Counted from the first letter of the stretch, positions 1-5,214 are shown. The stretch is 5,764 nt of DNA from Litorivicinus sp. (GCA_018402605.1 JAGYIK010000074.1:1-5764); one strand, 5' to 3'. Notes: generated by a model not told the origin, from the letters alone. Numbers and translations: made by a program.

Positions 1-372
1 ATGGTCGGATGCGAATCGCAGATTATCGAGAAAGGTCGCGTGCGCCGCGTTCCCCTCGGCAATCCCAGCCATCACATGAATATTTTTCGCGCCGATGGCA
101 GAACCGTATGCAATGGCCTCTGCGATCGATGCACGCGCTGCTGGGATCTGATCCGGTTGTGCTGCTAAGCCCCCTCGATCGCCTTTGATCGTGTTGAGTC
201 CAAGCATGGGAAGACCTGTTTCCCGAAGTGCATTCTGCACCTCCGCCAGTGGCTGCGCGTAGGGGAAATGGCATTCGACAGCAGAAAATCCGGCCTGTGC
301 GGCTGCATAGATGGCTTCGGCGAGTGGCCGGTCAGTCCAGAGAAATCCAAGATTGGCAGAAAAGCGTGGCAT
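1..372 (-). CDS. otnI: 2-oxo-tetronate isomerase OtnI (hydroxypyruvate isomerase family), C-terminal part beyond window
   Basis: Partial gene: 124 codons are visible from the ATG at 372 to the window edge, with no stop, so roughly half of a usual ~260-residue protein is present. The start MPRFSANLGFLWTD is the typical opening of the Hyi/OtnI TIM-barrel family. AGFSAVECHFPY (27-38), GLNTIKGD (58-65) and NIHVMAGI (97-104) follow in the family's order. Known role of the family: isomerisation of 2-oxo-tetronate to 3-oxo-tetronate, the substrate of OtnK, in the cytoplasm. The catalytic glutamates of the family fall in the missing half and cannot be checked. The ATG overlaps the otnC stop in TAATG, and a GGAG lies about 11 bases upstream inside otnC, so translation is probably coupled. 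The loop after GD (residues 64-70) seems a few residues shorter than in many relatives. Hydroxypyruvate isomerase is the alternative reading, but the operon favours OtnI. Confidence 0.9.
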   Translation of the reverse strand, partial: MPRFSANLGFLWTDRPLAEAIYAAAQAGFSAVECHFPYAQPLAEVQNALRETGLPMLGLNTIKGDRGGLAAQPDQIPAARASIAEAIAYGSAIGAKNIHVMAGIAEGNAAHATFLDNLRFASDH

Positions 373-1010
373 TAGGTCCACTCCACATGAAATTGCCGTA
401 CAAGATCATGAACTTGCGCGGGCGTTAGGGCGTTTGGTTCGAGGGATCGGGTCAATAAGGCGAGCTTTGCCGTGGCTTCAAGCTCCTCAGCGGCATAGGT
501 CGCCGCCTCAATGGTTTTTGCGCTGACGACCGGGCCGTGATTCGCCAACATGACAGCGGCATGGCGGCCAGCTAAGCCAGAAATAGCGGTGCCGATGGCT
601 GAGCTACCAGGCATGTAATAGGGCAGTAAACGCACCTTGCCGAGCTGCATGATGCCGTAGGGTGTCAGATGTGGCAGCCAGTCATCGGTCTCTTTGGCAT
701 CGATAAGTGAGAGGGCGGTCGCATAGCAACTGTGCAGGTGAACGATCGCTCCAGCGCGGTCGCCCCGGGTCTGATAGAAGGCCAGATGCAGTGGAACTTC
801 CTTTGTCGGTTTGCGTCCACTGAGATAATCGCCATTGGCATCGAGAATGCTTAAGTTTTCTGGAGTCAGGCGCCCAAGGGACACTCCGGTGGGTGTTACA
901 GCGATGGTGCCATCGTTGAGTCGTACAGAGAGATTGCCAGTACTGCCATGGGTTAGCCCGCGTTGGTAGAGGCTATGTCCCAGTTCGCAGAGTTGTTCGC
1001 GTTGATCCAT
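372..1010 (-). CDS. otnC: 3-oxo-tetronate 4-phosphate decarboxylase OtnC (class II aldolase/adducin family)
   Basis: A 212-residue protein, the usual size for this family. By family knowledge OtnC decarboxylates 3-oxo-tetronate 4-phosphate to dihydroxyacetone phosphate and CO2, the last step of L-threonate and D-erythronate breakdown. Visible class II aldolase features are HGSTGNLSVR (21-30), TPTG (39-42), PTKEVPLH (68-75) with the likely catalytic Glu71, HLH with zinc ligands His91 and His93, and LANHGP (156-161) with the third ligand His158. The start at 1010 was chosen because the ATG overlaps the otnK stop in TGATG, AAGGG sits just upstream, and homology begins at MDQREQLCELG. An open frame continues upstream to 1136, but that 42-residue extension lies inside otnK, is rich in Arg and Ser, and looks like read-through of another gene's frame. 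The stop overlaps the otnI start by one base. An L-fuculose-phosphate aldolase-like activity is less likely next to otnK. Confidence 0.94.
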   Translation of the reverse strand: MDQREQLCELGHSLYQRGLTHGSTGNLSVRLNDGTIAVTPTGVSLGRLTPENLSILDANGDYLSGRKPTKEVPLHLAFYQTRGDRAGAIVHLHSCYATALSLIDAKETDDWLPHLTPYGIMQLGKVRLLPYYMPGSSAIGTAISGLAGRHAAVMLANHGPVVSAKTIEAATYAAEELEATAKLALLTRSLEPNALTPAQVHDLVRQFHVEWT

Positions 1011-2221
1011 CAGAGGCCCTTGAGAACGTTCAGTGCGTCGATAAAGAAGCCGGGTCCACCGAAGTTGCCGCTTTTGAGCGCCAGAGCTAGCGGATCGGAG
1101 CTCTGATTCGCAAACACCCAAGGAACACCCGGGCAAATCTCGGGTCCGACGAGGACTTGAGCGATACCGAGTGCTTGTGTCACGGCGCCTGAGGTTTCAC
1201 CCCCGGCGATGACAAAGCGCCGGACGCCGGATGCGTAGGCCTCTGCAGCGATCCGCGCCATTGCGGTCTCGATGCGTTGCCCAGCGTCCTGTATGCCAAG
1301 TAAAGCTTGGCTGGCTTTGACCCGCTCAGGTGTGTCTGTTGCATAGATCAAGCAGGTCTGATCTGGCGCTTGATGGCGCCACCATGCGAGCGCCTGCCCA
1401 GCGCTCTCTGGATCCTCTGGATTAATTTGAAAAGCAGGATAGGTGGTCTTCCAAGTGGCGACCTGCTGTCGTGTCATCTCTGAACAACTCCCACTTAAAA
1501 TCAGACTGGAGCTGGCGACCTCAGGCCAGGGCGCGGGGCGATTCTGTGCGAGTCCGAGCTTCGCAGGCAGCGGCATCGCCAGCGCGCTTCCGCCTGTGAG
1601 CAAAACAGAGTCGGGCGTTTGGGCAATCAAGCGTTCGAGATCACTAAACTCCACAGCATCCGCAATGACGTGGGTGGTCCCAGGCATTGGGTCTCCGGCC
1701 TGTTGTGCTATTCGACTCCACAGTCCGACCTCACTGGTCACCTGTGGCGCCAGCACGCGGCACAGGTTGGCATCGGTCATTGGATTTAATGGATGGTCTT
1801 TCAGGCTTGATTCTGACAATAGCTGATTGCCAACAAAGAGGTGTCCCATAAACACAGCGCGACCGTTTTCCGGGAAGGCGGGACAATACAGCGCCTGAGA
1901 CTGCCCAGTGAGTTGCATTAGGGCTTCGGCGACCGGTCCGATGTTACCTTTTTCGGTCGAGTCAAAGGTTGAGCAATATTTCCAGTACAGGGTGGTTGCT
2001 CCGCGTGCAAGGAGCCAGCGACCCGCATGCTCACATTCGCGAACAGCTGCGTCAGCAGGCGTTGATCTGCATTTCAACGCGATGATTTCAATATCGGCGG
2101 TACTCGTCTGATCATCTGGAGGTAGGCCAAAATGCAGTTGCACACGCGCACCACTGCGCGCCAATAAGCCAGCGAGATCACTCGCACCGGTGTAATCATC
2201 CGCGATACAGCCGAGTTTCAT
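1010..2221 (-). CDS. otnK: 3-oxo-tetronate kinase OtnK (DUF1537 acid-sugar kinase family)
   Basis: A 403-residue protein, close to the usual ~420. Family role: ATP-dependent phosphorylation of 3-oxo-tetronate at O4 to give the OtnC substrate. The N-terminal sugar-binding domain shows IADDYTGASDLA (6-17) with the paired Asp of the family, KYCSTFDST (81-89), CPAFPENGR (113-121), GHLFVG (126-131) and DHPLNPMTDANL (142-153). The C-terminal nucleotide-binding domain shows LSGSCS (242-247), a glycine-rich GGETSGAV (340-347) and LKSGNFGGPGFF (382-393). All key motifs are intact. The ATG overlaps the ltnD stop in ATGA (4 bp), with a GGGG stretch about 10 bases upstream as a weak ribosome site, so translational coupling to ltnD is likely. 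Other kinases of this superfamily act on related acid sugars such as D-threonate, but direct linkage to ltnD, otnC, otnI and denD makes OtnK the best call. Confidence 0.95.
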   Translation of the reverse strand: MKLGCIADDYTGASDLAGLLARSGARVQLHFGLPPDDQTSTADIEIIALKCRSTPADAAVRECEHAGRWLLARGATTLYWKYCSTFDSTEKGNIGPVAEALMQLTGQSQALYCPAFPENGRAVFMGHLFVGNQLLSESSLKDHPLNPMTDANLCRVLAPQVTSEVGLWSRIAQQAGDPMPGTTHVIADAVEFSDLERLIAQTPDSVLLTGGSALAMPLPAKLGLAQNRPAPWPEVASSSLILSGSCSEMTRQQVATWKTTYPAFQINPEDPESAGQALAWWRHQAPDQTCLIYATDTPERVKASQALLGIQDAGQRIETAMARIAAEAYASGVRRFVIAGGETSGAVTQALGIAQVLVGPEICPGVPWVFANQSSDPLALALKSGNFGGPGFFIDALNVLKGL

Positions 2222-3108
2222 GAGGCAACCCCAGGCAAAGTGACGCCTGAGCGTGCGGCCAAGACCTTGGCTACAGCGCTGTCGTCTTCGCCACCCAGTC
2301 CTTGACGCACCGCATCGCGATACAGTGCCAGCGCCGTCTCAGAGAGCGGTGTGACGATCCCGGATTGCTGTGCTTCCTCGGTCACGATGCCCAGATCTTT
2401 GACGAAGATGTTGACATTCGAGAGTGGGGTGTAGTCGCCATCGGCGATGTGTGGTCCTCTGTTCTCAAACATCCATGAGCTGCCAGCGCAATGTGAAATC
2501 ACCTCGAGTACCTCATGCAGATCCATCTTGAGTCCGGCGGCGAGGTTTAAGGCCTCAGCGGCCGCAGCGATGTGTACGCCGGCTAAGAGCTGATTAATTA
2601 ACTTCATTTGTGAGCCAGCGCCAGGCGCATCGCCGAGGCGAAATACATGTTCTGAAATAGCATCAAATACCGGTTTGACGTGGTCAAAATGATCTGGATG
2701 GCCTGAGGCCATGATCGACATCCGTCCTGCGCGCGCTTTTGCAGCACCCCCACTCACAGGCGCGTCGATGTACCCAAAGCCAGCGTGAGCGACACGTTCA
2801 GCGATAGCGGTGGCTCGACTGGGAGCAAGGGTGACGCAATTGACGATCACGGCATGCGGGGAGAGGGTGGAGAGCAGACCGGATTCAAAGATGACCTGTT
2901 CGGCCTGGTCTGCGTTAATGACAAAAATGAGCGCACAGTCCACAGTGCCTGCAGCGTTGATGTCGTCAATCGCTCGGCCGCCATCAGCAGCGAAAGCATC
3001 CCGTGCCTCGAGGTTGACATCTATTCCTGATGTCTGCAGTCCTGCGCGATGACAAGACAGTGCCGCACCATAGCCCATGGATCCAAGGCCAATCACGAGA
3101 GTATGCAT
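2218..3108 (-). CDS. ltnD: L-threonate dehydrogenase LtnD (beta-hydroxyacid dehydrogenase family)
   Basis: A 296-residue cytoplasmic oxidoreductase of the 3-hydroxyisobutyrate/tartronate-semialdehyde reductase family. By family knowledge LtnD uses NAD to oxidise L-threonate to 2-oxo-tetronate. The Rossmann motif GLGSMG spans 7-12, and Asp30 at the end of the second strand suggests NAD over NADP. The substrate-binding motif DAPVSGGAAKARAG spans 115-128, and the catalytic region GAGSQMKLINQLL (163-175) carries Lys169 and Asn172. The stretches SSWMFENRGPHIADGDYTPLS (210-230) and NIFVKDLGIV (233-242) are characteristic of the LtnD branch. GGAG lies 8 bases before the ATG at 3108. It is the first gene of the ltnD-otnK-otnC-otnI unit, transcribed away from denD across a short shared control region. 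A 2-hydroxy-3-oxopropionate reductase (GarR-like) is the alternative, but the direct link to otnK argues for LtnD. Confidence 0.93.
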   Translation of the reverse strand: MHTLVIGLGSMGYGAALSCHRAGLQTSGIDVNLEARDAFAADGGRAIDDINAAGTVDCALIFVINADQAEQVIFESGLLSTLSPHAVIVNCVTLAPSRATAIAERVAHAGFGYIDAPVSGGAAKARAGRMSIMASGHPDHFDHVKPVFDAISEHVFRLGDAPGAGSQMKLINQLLAGVHIAAAAEALNLAAGLKMDLHEVLEVISHCAGSSWMFENRGPHIADGDYTPLSNVNIFVKDLGIVTEEAQQSGIVTPLSETALALYRDAVRQGLGGEDDSAVAKVLAARSGVTLPGVAS

Positions 3109-3195
3109 GCGGAACGCTCCATTTATTGTTGTCTGTATCCAGATGATGCGAATATGCCATCCGCAAACGCATCATCATAAGAAAGAGAGGGAGCT
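3109..3195. promoter_or_regulatory. Divergent control region between ltnD and denD with inverted repeats
   Basis: This 87-bp spacer must hold the 5' control signals of both the ltnD unit (leftward) and denD (rightward). It contains a perfect 9-bp inverted repeat, GATGATGCG at 3142-3150 and CGCATCATC at 3168-3176, with a 17-bp spacer. Nested in it is an alternative pair, TGCGAAT at 3147-3153 and ATCCGCA at 3159-3165, matching at 6 of 7 positions. Ribosome sites are visible at both ends: GGAG (3117-3120 read leftward) for ltnD and GAGGGAG (3187-3193) for denD. Leftward, a poor TTATGA and a CATATT 17 bases apart could be a promoter, but no good -35/-10 pair stands out on either strand. The symmetric site suggests one transcription factor controls both directions; its identity is not visible. 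Confidence 0.6.
3142..3176. repeat. Perfect 9-bp inverted repeat, candidate operator
   Basis: The arms GATGATGCG (3142-3150) and CGCATCATC (3168-3176) are exact reverse complements, separated by 17 bases and centred on 3159. The position midway between two divergent, functionally linked operons suits an operator bound by a dimeric regulator. A hairpin role is less likely because the spacer is long and no T-run follows. Confidence 0.55.
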
Positions 3196-4182
3196 GTGGC
3201 TAGGATTGTAGTGACCGGTGGCGCCGGATTTTTGGGACAGTTGGTCATTGAAGAGCTTCTGCAATCGTCATCGCTGCAACTGAATGGGCACATCGTTACC
3301 CTGGATGCGCTCGTTGTTCTCGATCGTGTGATTCCGCCCGGATGCTTCGCAGATCCAAGAATCGTGGCGATTGAGGGCGACCTTGGCACGATTTTACAGA
3401 CCCAACCGGCGTTGCTTGCGGATGCCGACGCTGTCATTCATCTTGCCAGTGCAGTCAGCGGCGAGTGCGAGGCCGATTTGAATTTAGGCTTGGAAGCCAA
3501 TTTGCAAACGGGCATTCGGTTGGGGCAGGTCCTTGCGGACTCAGCGATCCGTCCAGTGTTGGTCTTTGCAAGCTCCTTGGCGATTTACGGTGGCACAGCG
3601 GCCGCACCTTTACCTGCGGTTATTACAGATAGCGTTCGGCCGACACCGCAAAATAGCTATGGTGCGCAAAAGTTGATGCTGGAGACACTCTATGCAGACT
3701 TAGACCGGCGCGGTTTAATCGAGGCACGTACGCTTCGTTTGATGACGGTGAGCGTGCGCCCCGGGAAGCCTAATCAGGCAGCCAGTGGTTTTCTATCCGG
3801 CATTGTGCGCGAGCCGCTTCAAGGCCAGTCTTCAGTGGTACCCGTCGATCCGGGGCTCGAGGTGGCATTAAATTCACCCGCGGGGGCGGTCTCTGGTCTG
3901 ATTCGGGCGTTGGCGGTGGATTCCAAGACATGGGGTGGTCCGCTTGGCGTGAACCTTCCCGGAATTCAGATCTCGGTCCAAGAGATCATCGATGCGCTGG
4001 AGGTTGTGGGTGGGCCCGAGGCTGTGGGCCGACTCAGCTATGTGCCGGATGCGCGGATCAGCGACATTGTCAGTCGGTGGCCATCTCGATTTGAAAGCCT
4101 GCGTGCGGCGCAGATTGGTTTTGAGGATGAATCTGCATTTGTCGATGTTGTGCGCCGCTTCCAAGCAGGTATGACGCGCTAG
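3196..4182 (+). CDS. denD: D-erythronate dehydrogenase DenD (extended SDR / NAD-dependent epimerase family)
   Basis: A 328-residue Rossmann enzyme. By family knowledge DenD oxidises D-erythronate to 2-oxo-tetronate with NAD(P), giving a second entry into the OtnI-OtnK-OtnC route. Visible motifs are TGGAGFLG (7-14, dinucleotide binding), IHLASAVSGECEAD (81-94), FASSLAIYGG (124-133, catalytic Ser), and Tyr155 and Lys159 in SYGAQK (the YxxxK pair). RLMTVSVRPGKPNQAASGF (181-199) and GIVREPL (202-208) are characteristic of the DenD group. The start is a GTG at 3196, supported by GAGGGAG just upstream and by homology beginning directly at MARIVVTGG; no ATG fits. It is transcribed divergently from ltnD. 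Its TAG stop shares bases with the opposing stop of the nitroreductase gene in CTAG (4179-4182), leaving no room for an ordinary terminator. Some relatives are annotated only as SDR or epimerase; the operon partners sharpen the call. Confidence 0.92.
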   Translation: MARIVVTGGAGFLGQLVIEELLQSSSLQLNGHIVTLDALVVLDRVIPPGCFADPRIVAIEGDLGTILQTQPALLADADAVIHLASAVSGECEADLNLGLEANLQTGIRLGQVLADSAIRPVLVFASSLAIYGGTAAAPLPAVITDSVRPTPQNSYGAQKLMLETLYADLDRRGLIEARTLRLMTVSVRPGKPNQAASGFLSGIVREPLQGQSSVVPVDPGLEVALNSPAGAVSGLIRALAVDSKTWGGPLGVNLPGIQISVQEIIDALEVVGGPEAVGRLSYVPDARISDIVSRWPSRFESLRAAQIGFEDESAFVDVVRRFQAGMTR

Positions 4183-4751
4183 ACGATCCGGCACGCGGTA
4201 TCAAAGCTTGGTCGTGGTGCCCGTGGGTATAGGGCATCGGCTTGTCCGGCTCCCCAAAAGCACGACGGTGAAGTTAAACCGCCAGTTTGACCAAAAATGC
4301 GATGCAATGGCATCCGCCTCAATCCACCCATCGGGCCGCAATCGAGGCCAAGGCTCCGTGCGGTCAAAATGAAAAATCCGGCCTGAATATTGGCGTTCAT
4401 CAGTGCCATCCGCTCAACCCGCTCGGGTGGCCAAGAAGCGTGTGCCGGTGGCTGACTCATGTGCGGTGCTAAGACCTTAAATTGATCATAAAACTTCAGG
4501 TCATAGGCCAAGATGGCAGCAGCAGGCGCCGTTTTCACGCGGTCCGCGTTGTAGCCATGTGCTGCCTTCGCGAGATGTTCCATGGCATCTGCGCTGTGCG
4601 CAAACACTACACGGAGCGGGCAGGAGTTATTGGCGGTTGGTGCGAGGGCGGTCAGCTCCCAAAGCTGGTGGATCAGAGATTCAGGGATCGGGGTGTGGCT
4701 AAATTCTTTATGCGATCGGCCATCGGTGATGAGGTGGTTCAGTTCGGTCAT
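4179..4751 (-). CDS. Nitroreductase family protein, RutE/HadB-like, with an internally frame-shifted C-terminal segment
   Basis: A 190-residue flavin-dependent oxidoreductase, close to the ~196 of malonic semialdehyde reductase RutE; relatives act on 3-oxopropanoate or similar aldehydes with FMN and NAD(P)H. Family features are GRSHKEF (11-17), APTANNSCPLR (37-47, FMN phosphate region), KTAPAAAILAYDLKFY (73-88), ARSLGLDCGPMGG (131-143) and LYPRAPRPSFDTACRIV (174-190). Residues 144-166, read in this frame, do not resemble the family. The same bases read one frame over (GAG at 4320 to GGG at 4252) give EADAIASHFW followed by FNFTVVLLG, which aligns well with the RutE C-terminal part. This suggests one base lost near 4321 and one gained in the CCCC at 4252-4255. 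The start at 4751 was preferred to an upstream ATG at 4781 because homology starts at MTELNHL and an AAGAG precedes it, while 4781 has no ribosome site. The physiological substrate is unknown, and no pyrimidine (rut) genes are near. Confidence 0.85.
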   Translation of the reverse strand: MTELNHLITDGRSHKEFSHTPIPESLIHQLWELTALAPTANNSCPLRVVFAHSADAMEHLAKAAHGYNADRVKTAPAAAILAYDLKFYDQFKVLAPHMSQPPAHASWPPERVERMALMNANIQAGFFILTARSLGLDCGPMGGLRRMPLHRIFGQTGGLTSPSCFWGAGQADALYPRAPRPSFDTACRIV

Positions 4752-4832
4752 GGTTCTGCTCTTTATGCAATTGATGATCAAAACGGTAAGGGCGAGCGAT
4801 CAGATCACAAGCGCCTGCTCATAGATTTATAA

Positions 4833-4844
4833 AATTGATCAATT
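4833..4844. repeat. 12-bp perfect palindrome AATTGATCAATT
   Basis: This is an exact self-complementary 12-mer directly next to the TATAAA candidates. It looks like a possible protein-binding site for the divergent genes. It lacks the 4-base gap of an FNR box, so it should not be called one. In AT-rich DNA such a palindrome could also be chance. Confidence 0.4.
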
Positions 4845-4854
4845 AGAAAAATAC

Positions 4855-4882
4855 GATTGGGAATATGTATACAGGATTGGGA
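4855..4882 (+). repeat. Tandem direct repeat GATTGGGA, 20-bp period
   Basis: GATTGGGA occurs at 4855-4862 and again at 4875-4882. The 20-bp period is about two helical turns, so both copies face the same side of the DNA, as expected for a tandem regulator site upstream of the small gene at 4912. The copies are short, so chance cannot be excluded. Confidence 0.35.
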
Positions 4883-4898
4883 TGATGCATGCTCAAAC

Positions 4899-4904
4899 AA
4901 GGAG
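4899..4904 (+). promoter_or_regulatory. Consensus Shine-Dalgarno AAGGAG for the 46-aa gene
   Basis: A perfect AAGGAG ends 7 bases before the ATG at 4912. This is a much stronger ribosome site than those of the surrounding longer genes, and it is the main reason to believe the small gene. Confidence 0.75.
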
Positions 4905-4911
4905 TTGCGTC

Positions 4912-5052
4912 ATGTTGTTGACACTACACACCCGCTGGAAAGCCTGGATGGTTCGCGTCGAGCAGTGGATTTCGCCACAGGGTTTGGCACCGTTATCGCC
5001 TGTTGAAGCCATGTTGCCGCGAGACGTCCGGCGCGTCATCGATTGCGCATAA
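4912..5052 (+). CDS. Small hypothetical protein, 46 aa
   Basis: This is a 47-codon frame from ATG at 4912 to TAA at 5050-5052, not recognised as any family. It begins MLLTLHTRWKAWMVRVEQWI, a segment with three tryptophans (9, 12, 19) among basic and hydrophobic residues that could form an amphipathic helix. A linker with SPQGLAPLSP (21-30) follows, and it ends in the charged PRDVRRVIDCA. No signal peptide or clear membrane span is seen. The evidence for a real gene is the perfect AAGGAG at ideal spacing, the AT-rich control region just upstream, and a second equally well-initiated small gene 54 bp downstream on the same strand, suggesting a two-gene transcript. The layout is faintly like the short basic proteins with a conserved C-terminal tail found in many proteobacteria (DUF1127-like), but the match is too weak to name. 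Confidence 0.6.
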   Translation: MLLTLHTRWKAWMVRVEQWISPQGLAPLSPVEAMLPRDVRRVIDCA

Positions 5053-5094
5053 GCGCTGGTCTTTTGTTGTCTCCATCGGCATGCTCGTAAAAAA

Positions 5095-5099
5095 AGGAG
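5095..5099 (+). promoter_or_regulatory. Shine-Dalgarno AGGAG for the 35-aa membrane protein
   Basis: AGGAG, preceded by a run of A, ends 7 bases before the ATG at 5107, the same spacing as for the small gene upstream. It selects this ATG over the overlapping out-of-frame GTG at 5103. Confidence 0.7.
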
Positions 5100-5106
5100 C
5101 CCGTGG

Positions 5107-5214
5107 ATGCAACTGAAGCACCGCATTGCCCGTGTTCTGCACGGATTCATCATCGCTGCCATGTGGTTGGCTGGCGCCTATATTGTCTTGTTTATCGCGC
5201 TATTGTTTCTCTAG
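5107..5214 (+). CDS. Putative single-pass membrane microprotein, 35 aa
   Basis: A 35-residue protein from ATG at 5107 to TAG at 5212-5214, family not recognised. The first 12 residues are basic (MQLKHRIARVLH). An almost wholly hydrophobic stretch from about Gly13 to Leu35 (ending AYIVLFIALLFL) is long enough for one transmembrane helix. The positive-inside rule would place the N-terminus in the cytoplasm with virtually no outer tail. An AGGAG 7 bases upstream supports translation. It follows the 46-aa gene by 54 bp with no visible terminator, so the two are probably co-transcribed. Its last 15 bp overlap the 3' end of the opposing hydrolase gene. It could regulate or scaffold a membrane complex, or be a type I toxin-like peptide; nothing in the sequence decides, and no antisense antitoxin RNA was identified. 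Confidence 0.6.
   Translation: MQLKHRIARVLHGFIIAAMWLAGAYIVLFIALLFL

Larger units (their letters stand above)
4752..4911. promoter_or_regulatory. AT-rich divergent intergenic region between the nitroreductase and small-protein genes
   Basis: This 160-bp non-coding stretch must hold signals for the leftward nitroreductase gene and the rightward small genes. It contains TTTATAAA (4826-4833), giving a TATAAA hexamer on both strands as a possible -10, a perfect 12-bp palindrome AATTGATCAATT (4833-4844), a direct repeat of GATTGGGA at 4855-4862 and 4875-4882, and GTATAC (4867-4872) between the repeats. No convincing -35 partner was found for any -10 candidate, so promoter positions are not assigned. 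Confidence 0.5.

Noticed and set aside
1011..1136. An upstream extension of otnC by 42 codons, starting MPGCSLGVCESEL
   Set aside because: It lies fully inside otnK, has no family similarity, and the ATG at 1010 coincides with the otnK stop and with the beginning of class II aldolase homology.
1443..1826. A 127-codon plus-strand open frame within otnK
   Set aside because: It is antisense to a well-conserved kinase gene, has no recognisable motif and no supporting initiation signals.
3126..3155. TTGTTG and GAATAT with 18-bp spacing as the denD promoter
   Set aside because: The GAATAT hexamer matches the -10 consensus too poorly to call, and the region is short enough for such pairs to arise by chance.
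4752..4781. A 10-codon N-terminal extension of the nitroreductase from the ATG at 4781
   Set aside because: There is no ribosome site before it and the residues (MIINCIKSRT) are outside the family alignment; the ATG at 4751 fits better.
4835..4842. TTGATCAA as an FNR/CRP-type site
   Set aside because: An FNR box needs TTGAT and ATCAA separated by four bases; here the halves are directly fused, so the match is not valid.
5053..5106. A possible terminator between the two small genes, given the A-run at 5089-5095
   Set aside because: No stem precedes the run and it is the wrong base for a plus-strand terminator; it forms the lead-in to the AGGAG ribosome site.
4893..5162. An 89-codon open frame on the minus strand opposite the two small genes
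   Set aside because: Composition is rich in Cys, Arg and Met with no motif and no ribosome site, and it is antisense to two frames with near-consensus Shine-Dalgarno sites, so it looks like a shadow.
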